Source: Pirellulales bacterium
GTDB lineage: Bacteria > Planctomycetota > Planctomycetia > Pirellulales > Lacipirellulaceae
Length of the DNA stretch: 64,000 nt
Assembly (NCBI GenBank): GCA_019636345.1
Contig: JAHBXQ010000003.1
Location: 496,001 to 560,000 of the forward strand
Direction of reading: 5' to 3'
The translations under genes and the position numbers were made by a program. Under the pieces are notes generated by a model, which did no database searches, was not told where the DNA came from, and saw nothing but the letters and a program-made list of their open reading frames with translations. This document shows positions 1-7,394 of the stretch, one piece after another. Position 1 is the first letter of the stretch; every line of letters begins with the position of its first letter.

Positions 1-2
1 AC

Positions 3-629
3 AACGAAACGGCGATCTACTACATCACGCTCGAAAACGAGAACTACCTCATGCCCGAGATGCCCGCGGGGTGCGAGGAAGGGATCATCCGCGGGCTGTA
101 TCGTTACAAGTGCGTCGACGGTGCGCCGGGCAAGCCGCGCGTGCAGTTGCTGGGAGCGGGGCCGATTCTCAACGAGGTGCTCAAGGCTCAGACGCTGCTG
201 GCCGAGAAATACGGCATCGGCAGCGACGTGTGGAGCGTGACCAGCTTCAACCAACTGCGGCGCGACGCCCAGGAGTGCGAACGCTGGAACATGCTCAACC
301 CCGACAAGCCGGCGCGCACGAGCTACCTGGAAGAGCAGCTTGGCGGGACGACCGGGCCGATCATCGCCGCGAGCGACTACATGCAGATGCTCGCCGACCA
401 GTTGGGCCCGTGGCTGGGGGGCCGGATGTTCGCCCTGGGGACCGACGGCATGGGCCGCAGCGAAAGCCGCGAAGCCCTGCGCCGGCACTTCGAGGTCGAC
501 GCCGAGTGCATCACCGTCGCCACGCTGTACAAGTTGATGAAGGACGGCCAGGAAGAGGCCAAGACGGTCGCCCAGGCGATTAAGGAGTTCGGCATCGACC
601 CGAACAAGCCGTCGGCGCTGTACGCTTGA
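3..629 (+). CDS. aceE: Pyruvate dehydrogenase E1 component, C-terminal part (gene starts before the window)
   Basis: The reading frame is open from the first complete codon to the stop at 629, so about 208 C-terminal residues are present. The end matches the homodimeric AceE type of E1, which decarboxylates pyruvate with thiamine diphosphate and acetylates the E2 lipoyl group. The motifs seen are ENYLMPEMP near the left edge, an ASDY block, and the AceE C-terminal signature LGTDGMGRSESREALRRHF. The E2 gene follows 182 bp downstream in the same direction, so this is an aceE-aceF locus. A Met at 51 is internal to the protein, not the start. The family is clear; the N-terminal ThDP domain cannot be inspected here. 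Confidence 0.93.
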   Translation, partial: NETAIYYITLENENYLMPEMPAGCEEGIIRGLYRYKCVDGAPGKPRVQLLGAGPILNEVLKAQTLLAEKYGIGSDVWSVTSFNQLRRDAQECERWNMLNPDKPARTSYLEEQLGGTTGPIIAASDYMQMLADQLGPWLGGRMFALGTDGMGRSESREALRRHFEVDAECITVATLYKLMKDGQEEAKTVAQAIKEFGIDPNKPSALYA

Positions 630-811
630 GGGCGCGGCGATCGGCGACTCATGAATCGAGGCGGATCGTACCGAGCGTCTGGGTGCGAACCGTGGCCGAA
701 GCCGTCGCCGCGATCGAGGACGCCGACCATCGACTCCATCGCAACCAACCGTAAACCTTTGGCGCCTCTTCGCGCCGTTCGCGGTTCAGACAATCGAACC
801 AACTGCAAGCC

Positions 812-2164
812 ATGCCGACACAAGTGAAGCTCCCCTCGTTGGGCGAAAATATCGATTCGGGCGACGTGCTGTCGATCTTCGTCAGCGAAGGAGACGTCGT
901 CGCGAAGGATCAGGACCTGATCGAGATCGAGACCGACAAGGCGACGATGCCGATCCCCAGCCCGCAAGCGGGAAAGGTGGTGAAGATCCTCGTCGCCGAG
1001 GGCGAGACCCTGTCGGTGGGGGGCGCGATTTTGGAGCTTGAGGCAGCGGACGCCCCGGCCCCGGTTAAGCCCTCGGCGCCGGCGCCGGTTGCCGCGGCCC
1101 CAGCCCCGGCGGAGCCTGCTCCGGCCCCCGCGGCCCCGGTTGCCGTTGCTCCCGCTCCGGTTGCACCGGCGCCTGCCGCCGCGACCGCGGCGCCGGCGAA
1201 ATCGGCTCCGGCCCCCAAGCCGGCCAAGCCGGGCGAAGACGTCCCCGGCGACGGGCACGCCTCCGCCGCCGCAGGGCCCGCGGTTCGACGGCTCGCGCGC
1301 GAGTTGGGGGTCGATCTGCGCCGCGTGCGTCCCAGCGGCGACGCCGAGCGGATCACCGAGGAGGACGTCCGCAACCATGTCCGCACGGCCCAGCAAGAGG
1401 CCACCGCCGCGGCCCCCAAGGGGATCACTCCCCCCGGCGCCCCGGACAGCGACGCCCACGGCGCCGTGCGGCGCGAGAAGATGTCGCGAATGCGGCAGAC
1501 GATCGCCCGCAACATGGTGCAGTCGTACACGACGATCCCGCAGCTCACGAACTTCGACGACGTCGACGTCACCGAACTCGAGCGGCTCCGCAAAGACAGC
1601 GAGAAAGACTACGCCTCTCAAGGGGTGAAGCTCACCGCGATGCCGCTGTTGGTCAAGGCGGTCGCGGTGGCGCTCAAGCATCACCCGATCGTCAACGCTT
1701 CGGTCGGCGAATCGGGCGAGGAGATCGTCTACAAGGAATACGTCAACGTCGGCATCGCGGTCGACACCCCCAAGGGACTGATGGTCCCCGTGATCCGCGA
1801 CGCCGATCGCAAGGGCATCGCCCAATTGGCTCGCGACCTGGTCGAGTTGGCGACCGCGGCCCGGGACGGGACGCTCGCGATCGAGGACATGCGGGGCGGA
1901 ACGTTCACGATCAGCAACCTGGGAGCGGTCGGCGGGACGTACTCCACCCCGATCATCAACCCCCCCGAGGCGGCGATCCTGCTCGTGGGCCGCAGCCGGA
2001 TGATGCCGCAGTTCGTCGACGGCGCGTTCCAGCCGCGGCTGATGATGCCGCTGTCGCTCACGTACGATCACCGGATCGTCGACGGCGCCGCCGCGGCGCG
2101 GTTCTTGAACGACGTGAAGGGGTATCTGTCGAACCCCGGTCGGCTGCTCCTCGCCCCCGCGTGA
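812..2164 (+). CDS. aceF: Dihydrolipoamide acetyltransferase, E2 of the pyruvate dehydrogenase complex
   Basis: A 450-residue 2-oxo acid dehydrogenase acyltransferase that moves the acetyl group from lipoyl-lysine to CoA. A single N-terminal lipoyl domain carries the lipoylated lysine in ETDKATM (K43). A long Ala/Pro flexible linker follows (about residues 85-150), then a peripheral subunit-binding domain (about 151-190, AVRRLARELGVDL). The C-terminal catalytic domain ends with the DHRIVDG motif near residue 420. It has one lipoyl domain, whereas E. coli AceF has three. It is downstream of aceE. No E3 (lpd) gene lies in the window. It could in principle serve another 2-oxo acid complex, but the AceE neighbour makes pyruvate dehydrogenase most likely. 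Confidence 0.95.
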   Translation: MPTQVKLPSLGENIDSGDVLSIFVSEGDVVAKDQDLIEIETDKATMPIPSPQAGKVVKILVAEGETLSVGGAILELEAADAPAPVKPSAPAPVAAAPAPAEPAPAPAAPVAVAPAPVAPAPAAATAAPAKSAPAPKPAKPGEDVPGDGHASAAAGPAVRRLARELGVDLRRVRPSGDAERITEEDVRNHVRTAQQEATAAAPKGITPPGAPDSDAHGAVRREKMSRMRQTIARNMVQSYTTIPQLTNFDDVDVTELERLRKDSEKDYASQGVKLTAMPLLVKAVAVALKHHPIVNASVGESGEEIVYKEYVNVGIAVDTPKGLMVPVIRDADRKGIAQLARDLVELATAARDGTLAIEDMRGGTFTISNLGAVGGTYSTPIINPPEAAILLVGRSRMMPQFVDGAFQPRLMMPLSLTYDHRIVDGAAAARFLNDVKGYLSNPGRLLLAPA

Positions 2165-2322
2165 GGTGACGCTCAGGGGGCGGCTCACCACGGCGGATCG
2201 GCCGCTTCAGCGACTCGCCCGGCGGCGCAGATAAAGCGGAGCGTCGGCGCCGGGGCGAGAAGGGCGACGTGAGGCGAGGATTCGGCTGCTCGCGCGCGGG
2301 GGCGAGCAGCGCCAGTCCGCGT

Positions 2323-2385
2323 CTCCCCTTGCATGGGGGGGTCGTACAGCCCGTACGTCATAGCCAACGGTTCGCGCCCCGCCGA
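2323..2385 (+). repeat. Short imperfect direct repeat, copy 1 (partner at 5476-5535)
   Basis: The segment beginning CGCGTCTCC and TTGCATGGGG, and ending in a CCAACGG.TCGCG block, recurs at 5476-5535 with substitutions and small gaps. Both copies lie near PEP-CTERM genes. It may be the trace of a local duplication. Similarity was judged by eye and is moderate. Confidence 0.4.
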
Positions 2386-2456
2386 CAAATCGCCTCCCTA
2401 AGGGGGTTTTCTGGCCCAAGACCTCAAGACTCAAGACCCCCCGGTCGCAGAATGAA

Positions 2457-2485
2457 TTGACAAATCGCGTGCCCGCGGCTATTGT
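2457..2485 (+). promoter_or_regulatory. Candidate sigma-70-type promoter for the first PEP-CTERM gene
   Basis: A perfect -35 hexamer TTGACA (2457-2462) is followed after exactly 17 bp by TATTGT (2480-2485), which matches four of six positions of TATAAT. Transcription would start near 2492, leaving a leader of about 110 nt before the ATG at 2603. This is a prediction from sequence only. Confidence 0.4.
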
Positions 2486-2602
2486 CGCCCTAGGAGTCTG
2501 GAAGAATCCATTGACGTTTCCGGGCGATTTTGACTCGTCGCGTTCGGTCGAGTCGTCGCCAGTACAGCATCGCACGCGCAACTTTTTGAGAGGGGACGCC
2601 TA

Positions 2603-3217
2603 ATGAGTCGGATCACTTCCGGGGGATTTTATCTCGTCGCATCACTCCTCTCTCTCTTCAGTCTCGCCAGCGTCTCGCAGGCGGGCATTCTTAACGGCCA
2701 TGGAGCCGCTTACGGCGGCGTGACGGGCTCGGTCCCGTTCAACAACGGCGTCGGCCTCAGCGGAACCATCGACTACGCCGTCTTTACGGCTGGCGCGTTC
2801 AACGCCAATTTCGGCGGCTTGGGGTACGTGCCTGGCGATGCGCTGGTCTACACGTATCAGGTGAACGTCATCGGCAATCTCGGCGTGTCGGCCGAGATCA
2901 TCGGCGTCAGCAATCCGGCCAACACGATCGGCACATTTAACATCGGCGATCAGGATGCTGCTTCGGCGTCGTTTACGCCGAACGCGCGCTGGCTCTTCTC
3001 GCCGGAGATTCCCACGGGGATGAGCAGTTGGGGGCTGGCGTTCTCCTCGCCGAAGCTGCCGATCGTCGGCGCATCGTTGACGATCGACGGCGGCACGCAA
3101 GCGCTGGTGGCCGGCGTGCCGACGCCGGGGCCGATCTCGATTCCCGAGCCGGCGACGCTCGCGCTGAGCGCCGGCGGCTTGGCGCTTGTGCTGCTGTCGA
3201 AGCGAGTCCGCGGCTAG
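2603..3217 (+). CDS. PEP-CTERM sorting-domain exported protein
   Basis: A 204-residue protein with an N-terminal signal peptide (hydrophobic stretch about residues 8-27, cleavage likely after SVSQA). The C-terminus is a canonical PEP-CTERM tail: the IPEPATLAL motif, a hydrophobic helix and a final basic cluster ending KRVRG. Such tails are recognised by an exosortase, which anchors or exports the protein; no exosortase gene is in this window. The middle is low-complexity, Gly/Ala/Thr-rich and probably beta-rich, with no known domain. It looks distantly paralogous to the next protein: both share a YTYQV/YVYQI block and a W(L/F)F...FSSP/FTSP block. The specific function is unknown. Confidence 0.88.
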   Translation: MSRITSGGFYLVASLLSLFSLASVSQAGILNGHGAAYGGVTGSVPFNNGVGLSGTIDYAVFTAGAFNANFGGLGYVPGDALVYTYQVNVIGNLGVSAEIIGVSNPANTIGTFNIGDQDAASASFTPNARWLFSPEIPTGMSSWGLAFSSPKLPIVGASLTIDGGTQALVAGVPTPGPISIPEPATLALSAGGLALVLLSKRVRG

Positions 3218-3318
3218 GCGGGCCGCGCGCACCGGAGAAGTACGTCGCCGTCAGAGAAATCCGTCCGCAATCTCGCTTGTGATCTGCCGCCGTGAAGATC
3301 GAACTGGAGTTCCAAATC

Positions 3319-4032
3319 ATGAGACGCGCTAAGGCTGGTCGATTTCTTTTCCCGGCGTTCGCAGCGGTTTGTTGTGCGCTGGTCGGCTCGCAGGCGGCGG
3401 CGGGGCCGCTGGCGACGACGGCGTTCGCCCTGAACGACGGTTTTGGTCCGGCTGGCGGCGCGTGGCGCGGAACCGTGTCGATTGCCGGCGCCGCTTTCGG
3501 GGACACAGTGGTGGCGGAGGTCGACTGGGCGGCGTTCGGCGTGGGCGGATTTCAGCAGTATCTCAACAGCCAGGCGATCGCGCAGGTTGATCCCTCGGGT
3601 CCGAACGAGGTGACGTACGTTTACCAGATCAGTTTGGTCACGAACGCTTCGCCGGGAATCGATACGCTGACCGTAGGCCTCGATGCGGGCGACGGACGGG
3701 GGACCGTCTTGGCTCCGACGTTCGTGCCGACCGGCGCCGCGAATGAACAGTCGCCCGCCAGCGGCGGAGACAATTCGACTTCGATGGCGTGGTTCTTTAA
3801 CGGCGCCGAACTTGCGCCGGGGGACGTCAGCAGTTTGCTGGTCTTTACAAGCCCCTTCTCGCCGGAGTTCGACTTTCTGCAAGTGAACTCGGGGCTGGCG
3901 GGGCCCGTGGTCTCGCCGCTGGTCGCGAGCCCGAGCGATCGGGTGTACATCGTTCCGGAACCGGCGTGTGGACTGTTGCTCGCGGTCGCCGCGGTCATCG
4001 GGGCGTGGCGGAGAGCGTCTGCGAAGGCGTGA
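3319..4032 (+). CDS. PEP-CTERM sorting-domain exported protein, paralogue of the previous gene
   Basis: A 237-residue protein if started at ATG 3319. An in-frame GTG at 3292 would add nine residues in front of the signal peptide and is less likely. The signal peptide MRRAKAGRFLFPAFAAV is followed by an AXA-like site (SQAAAG). The C-terminal PEP-CTERM tail is VPEPACGLLL, a hydrophobic helix and a terminal RRASAKA. The middle shares a block order with the 2603-3217 product, which suggests tandem duplication with strong divergence. It is probably an exosortase-processed surface or matrix protein of unknown role. The 101-bp gap to the previous gene and shared direction allow co-transcription. Confidence 0.85.
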   Translation: MRRAKAGRFLFPAFAAVCCALVGSQAAAGPLATTAFALNDGFGPAGGAWRGTVSIAGAAFGDTVVAEVDWAAFGVGGFQQYLNSQAIAQVDPSGPNEVTYVYQISLVTNASPGIDTLTVGLDAGDGRGTVLAPTFVPTGAANEQSPASGGDNSTSMAWFFNGAELAPGDVSSLLVFTSPFSPEFDFLQVNSGLAGPVVSPLVASPSDRVYIVPEPACGLLLAVAAVIGAWRRASAKA

Positions 4033-4521
4033 CGATCGTCTTGAAGGGGGCACGCCGCAATCGAGCGGTGCTATTGACGCTCCGGACTTTGAGCGCCGGA
4101 GCTTCGCCCATGGCTTTTCGAAGCCCCATGGCTTTCCGGAGCCGCTTCCCACGGAAGCGCCTCGCTCCGACACGGCTTACGGAGCAAAAAGAGGAACGCT
4201 CCCTGCTTGAAATCGCTCTGGTCAATCTCGTCGTGGTCAAGCGATCGATTGGGGCGGCGAGTTGCGTCTGCCGCAATCCGAACCACCTCGTCCGGCACGT
4301 GACGACGGGCTGGTCACATGCTCGACGCCGGCCTGGGCCGCGAACAAGCCGCGCATCAAGGCCGGCTTGAGGGCAGCAATTCGCCGTCACTGCTCCCCGG
4401 AGCGTGAACGGTTACGCCGACAGTTGATCATCAGGGTCGGCGATTTTCTCCTTGCCCCCCGACTTCGTTTACACTGGTGCGGGCGTCGGCAAGACCGGCC
4501 TTCCTCGTTTGGAGGTGCTCC
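4033..4521. other. Intergenic region with an IS-end-like repeat
   Basis: No gene is supported. Around 4108-4145 the CCATGGCTTT phrase is repeated, giving a small internal duplication. The right part holds the IS66-end-like copy at 4316-4414. The ribosome-binding site of the next gene is at 4511-4516. Confidence 0.55.
4316..4414 (-). repeat. Repeat copy 1 with an IS66-like end (short version)
   Basis: On the minus strand this segment begins GTAACCGTTCACG, then has a CGGGGAGCAGTGACGG block and ends in a block containing GATGCGCGGC and CGGCGTCGAGCATG. The same two end blocks occur at 5559-5819, where about 160 extra bases separate them. IS66-family elements start with GTAA, so a decayed IS66-type terminus is a plausible reading, but no transposase was recognised next to it. 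Confidence 0.5.
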
Positions 4522-5502
4522 ATGCGGCTTTTCACGACAGGCTTGGTCGCGGTTCTGAGCGTCTTGCTCTTCCCCGCGGCGACGTGCGCCGACCTCTTCG
4601 GCAGCGGGGCGAACTCGTTCACCATCGACTTCGTCACGATTGGCGCGCCCAATAACCCGCAGGACTACTTTATCGCCCCTGGCGACGTCGCGGCGCCGCC
4701 GGGGGGGGGATCGGTCCCCTACGTCTTTCGGATGGGAACCTACGAGGTCTCCGAGCGGATGATCGCCGCGGCCAACGCGGAGGGGAACTTGGGGATCACG
4801 CAGACGTCGCGCGGACCCGACTTCCCCGCGGGGGGGATCTCCTGGCTCGACGCGGTCCGGTTCGTCAATTGGCTCAATACGAGCACCGGCAACCCCGCCG
4901 CATACAAGCTCGATCCAGCGGGGAACTTCCAACTGTGGGCGCCGACCGATCCGGGCTACGACCCGACCAATTGGTTCCGCAATACGCAGGCCAAGTACTT
5001 CTTGCCGTCGCACGACGAGTGGTACAAGGCGGCCTACTTCGACCCGCTGCTGGGGGTCTACTACGACTACCCGACCGGCAGCGACACGGCGCCGCTGCGA
5101 GTCGCCGGCGGCACGGCCCCCGGCACGGCCGTCTATGGTGGCTCGTTCTTCGCCCCCACCCCCAGCCCGATCATGTCGGCCGGCGGACCCAGCCCCTTCG
5201 GCACGTTCGCCCAAGGGGGAAACATCGGCGAGCTCATCGAGACCGAGATCGACAAGGTCAATGACTCGATCGAGAGTGCGCGAACGGCCCGAGGGGGAGC
5301 GTATACATCAGGCGCAGCAGAACTTGTTTCTTACACCGCAATCGGCTATGGCCCGAATTTTCAGTCTCCAAACCTCGGCTTCCGCGTGGCCAGTCGGATT
5401 CCCGAACCGTCGACCTTGTCGCTGGCGATCGGGCTCCTGTGGCTTGCCGGCGGGGTCGCCAAGCGAACCGCCCGCGTCTCCTTGCATGGGGAGATCTCAT
5501 AG
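4522..5502 (+). CDS. Exported SUMF1/formylglycine-generating-enzyme-like protein with PEP-CTERM tail
   Basis: A 326-residue protein. The start at 4522 is chosen because GGAGGT (4511-4516) precedes it at ideal distance and it yields a clean signal peptide (MRLFTTGLVAVLSVLLF). The body resembles the FGE-sulfatase (SUMF1) fold: VFRMGTYEVS near the start, GISWLDAVRFVNWLN, FLPSHDEWYKAAYFDP, then RGGAY and a closing LGFRVAS. The tail is PEP-CTERM (IPEPSTLSL, hydrophobic segment, basic KRTAR). Most planctomycete relatives of this type are thought to be binding or structural rather than formylglycine-forming, and catalytic cysteines are not evident. Role at the cell surface is inferred. Confidence 0.88.
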   Translation: MRLFTTGLVAVLSVLLFPAATCADLFGSGANSFTIDFVTIGAPNNPQDYFIAPGDVAAPPGGGSVPYVFRMGTYEVSERMIAAANAEGNLGITQTSRGPDFPAGGISWLDAVRFVNWLNTSTGNPAAYKLDPAGNFQLWAPTDPGYDPTNWFRNTQAKYFLPSHDEWYKAAYFDPLLGVYYDYPTGSDTAPLRVAGGTAPGTAVYGGSFFAPTPSPIMSAGGPSPFGTFAQGGNIGELIETEIDKVNDSIESARTARGGAYTSGAAELVSYTAIGYGPNFQSPNLGFRVASRIPEPSTLSLAIGLLWLAGGVAKRTARVSLHGEIS

Positions 5503-5535
5503 CACGCACGTCTTATCCAACGGATCGCGAAGCTC
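5476..5535 (+). repeat. Short imperfect direct repeat, copy 2 (partner at 2323-2385)
   Basis: It starts inside the last codons of the SUMF1-like gene (CGCGTCTCC, TTGCATGGGG) and ends in ATCCAACGGATCGCG. The pairing with 2323-2385 is imperfect. The overlap with coding sequence suggests the end of the gene was copied or recombined with it. Confidence 0.38.
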
Positions 5536-6524
5536 TTGACGCGCGCCGGCGAGCGGGCCCATGTTCGACGCCAGCCTGGGGCGCGAACAGGCCGCGCATC
5601 AAGCCCGGATCGGGCCGTTCCTCAAGCACGACGGCGTCGAGCAACAGCGCCAGCGCACGGGCTCTGCGTCCGCCGTCATCTGGCGCAAGCTCTCCTTCGG
5701 CACGCAAAGCCCCGCGGGGAGCAAGGACGAAGCGCCTTCGCCTGCCTCGTCCAAGCAATCCAAGACCGACTTGACGGCAACAAAACCCCGTCACTGCTCC
5801 CCGGGGCATGAACGGTTACCATCTGCCATGATTCTCGATTGTCAACGATTGCGAGCAACGATGTCGTGCCGTTGTTGCGATTCGTAGGCAACTCGACTAA
5901 GCGACGACACGAGCCGCCGCGCGATTGGCCGGCGGGATCCCGACGAGCGCGTTGTCGAATTCGTTGTTGAAATTGGGCCAGCGCATCGCGTACAACCAAC
6001 ATGCGCGCCTCAAGGCGTGCCGAGCCGGGGTGCGCCGCAGGGGCATTGGCTCCCAGGGCTTCGGTCTTGGACAAGTGCAAACGTTCGACGAGCGCCAGGA
6101 CGTCGAGCGCCAAGACGACGACGGAAGATCGCCATTTTGCTCGCCCGGTCGGAGTATTGCGAGCAAAACTCGGCGGCGGCACGCGGCGAGCGCACGCCTA
6201 AATCGCTGACATGTCGGCGGTTAGGGCCACGATCGGCAGCGCCGCCGGCGGAGTTTTGCACAAAGGACGCGTGTGTTTTTGCTCGACGGAAGGGCCGCTC
6301 CGACGCCGAGAACCGGCGGGGCGGCCCCCGCGAGCGGCGTCAACCTCGCTCGACGAAATCCGCAGCGCGTCGGCGTCTTCCGTGGTTGTCAAAAAGCGCT
6401 GGAGAACTGCCAGGGCCGATCCGTTGTTCCCACGGCCATGCTTTACCGACACGGCTCCCTGCCCACGCGGACGAGGGCAGGGCGCCCCGGGGAAAACGGA
6501 CCGGCCCTTGCGTCGCAGGCGCCG
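5503..6524. other. Gene-poor region between the SUMF1-like gene and the Cys-rich gene
   Basis: About 1 kb without a gene I can support. The left quarter holds repeat copy 2 (5559-5819). Between 5820 and 6520 there are only short frames on both strands without recognisable similarity or start signals; a minus-strand frame at 5897-6166 was considered and not accepted. Confidence 0.5.
5559..5819 (-). repeat. Repeat copy 2 with an IS66-like end (long version)
   Basis: The minus strand begins GTAACCGTTCATG at 5819, followed by CGGGGAGCAGTGACGG. At the far end it carries the block with GATGCGCGGCCTG and GGCGTCGAACATG. The two end blocks match 4316-4414, but here they are separated by an additional ~160 bp. 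Either copy 1 is a deletion derivative or copy 2 carries an insertion. Confidence 0.5.
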
Positions 6525-6845
6525 TTACTTGCAGCACGGGCAGCAGCAGGTCGTCTTGACGACGACGGTGCAGCAGACCGGCTTGCAGCAGGTCGGCTTG
6601 CAGCACGGGTCGGCGATCGGGATGCAGCACTCGCCCCGGCGGGCGGCGCGGCGGGCTTGCCCGGGTCGCATCGTCTTGACGCAGGCCTGTTCGCAGCAGC
6701 AGTCGTCGCAGCACGAGCAGCAGGGCGCGGCCTGATAGCACAGGTACTTGGTCGCCCGAGCGCTCGCTTCGTCGGGATTGCCGAGCACGCCGGCCCCGAT
6801 GAGCAAGGCCGAGGCGGCAAGCCCAAGAGCAGATTGGCGAAACAT
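6525..6845 (-). CDS. Small exported cysteine-rich protein
   Basis: A 106-residue protein. The start at 6845 is set by a strong GGGGGAGG ribosome-binding site 7 nt upstream and by the signal peptide it gives (MFRQSALGLAASALLIGAG, then an ASARA-like cleavage region). The mature part contains 22 cysteines, nearly all as CC or CCC clusters (for example APCCSCCDDCCC and TTCCCPCC), with a basic stretch (RPGQARRAARR) in the middle. The pattern suggests metal binding or dense disulfide cross-linking outside the cytoplasm. It is not a recognisable metallothionein family. It stands alone between repeat-bearing intergenic regions. A real gene is very likely; function unknown. Confidence 0.82.
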   Translation of the reverse strand: MFRQSALGLAASALLIGAGVLGNPDEASARATKYLCYQAAPCCSCCDDCCCEQACVKTMRPGQARRAARRGECCIPIADPCCKPTCCKPVCCTVVVKTTCCCPCCK

Positions 6846-7394
6846 GGCAATACCTCCCCCTTCGAAACAAAACCAGCAGGACAAAAGGCAGAAGCGCTGC
6901 AAAGTCGTACGGCGCCGCTCTCACGGAGAACACGGCGCGCCGCGAAGGCGCAACACCGACTGCCAACCTCGCGCGAACTGGGCAGCGCTTCTGGAACAAA
7001 CCGCGTGCGCCATCCACCACAAGGCGGCAATTGACGTTCCGCTCGCGGGGATGCAGGATCGCCCGAGAAAACGCGGGTTTTGCCTCGGGCGCCCCGTTTG
7101 CCCGCAGTTCCCAATCGGCACAGTTGCGTCGTCGCGGCACAGTGCTCCGGGGGCGGAGACTTACCGGTCGCCGCGTCTCGCCGAGACGCGAAGCGCGTGC
7201 CGACCGCGTCTTGGGGTCGTGATCCCATTTGCGCCCTTGGAAGGGCGCCTGGGGTCGCAGCGCAGCGGAGCCCCCAGGGAATCCGCTGGGGTCGCACTTC
7301 GTTCGACCCCAACCACCCATCAATTTGGCAAATGGGTATCACGACCCGTTTTGTCGACGCGGCCACGTAGGAGTCACGGGCTACGCCACGGCGA
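6846..7394. other. Intergenic region upstream of the Cys-rich gene, containing a MITE
   Basis: No gene is supported. The left part is the leader and upstream region of the Cys-rich gene; no convincing promoter hexamers were seen. The transposon-like element at 7215-7346 occupies the right part, 48 bp past the end of glpK. Confidence 0.55.
7215..7346. mobile_element. MITE-like palindromic element, copy 1
   Basis: A 132-bp element. It begins GGTCGTGATCCCATTTGC and ends with the reverse complement of nearly the same sequence (GCAAATGGGTATCACGACC). Inside lies the GGCTGGGGTCG-type palindrome also found at 14061, 26651 and 58288. The flanking 8-mers CGTCTTGG and CGTTTTGT agree at six of eight positions, consistent with a decayed target duplication. 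It is a sister of the 26622-26751 copy. It carries no gene and is presumably mobilised in trans. Confidence 0.75.

Larger units (their letters stand above)
2165..2602. other. Intergenic region aceF to first PEP-CTERM gene
   Basis: No gene is supported in these 438 bases. The region holds one copy of a short imperfect repeat (2323-2385) and a promoter-like pair upstream of the next gene (2457-2485), both listed separately. Confidence 0.6.

Noticed and set aside
377-2191. Minus-strand frame of 604 codons opposite aceF
   Set aside because: Antisense shadow of a complete E2 gene; the sequence is Arg/Gly-biased.
5897-6166. Minus-strand frame of 89 codons in the gene-poor region
   Set aside because: Some stretches look less biased, but there is no start signal, domain or repeat support, and two other frames overlap it equally well.
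6525-6845. Metallothionein assignment for the Cys-rich protein
   Set aside because: It is exported, and its clusters do not match a metallothionein family that I can name.
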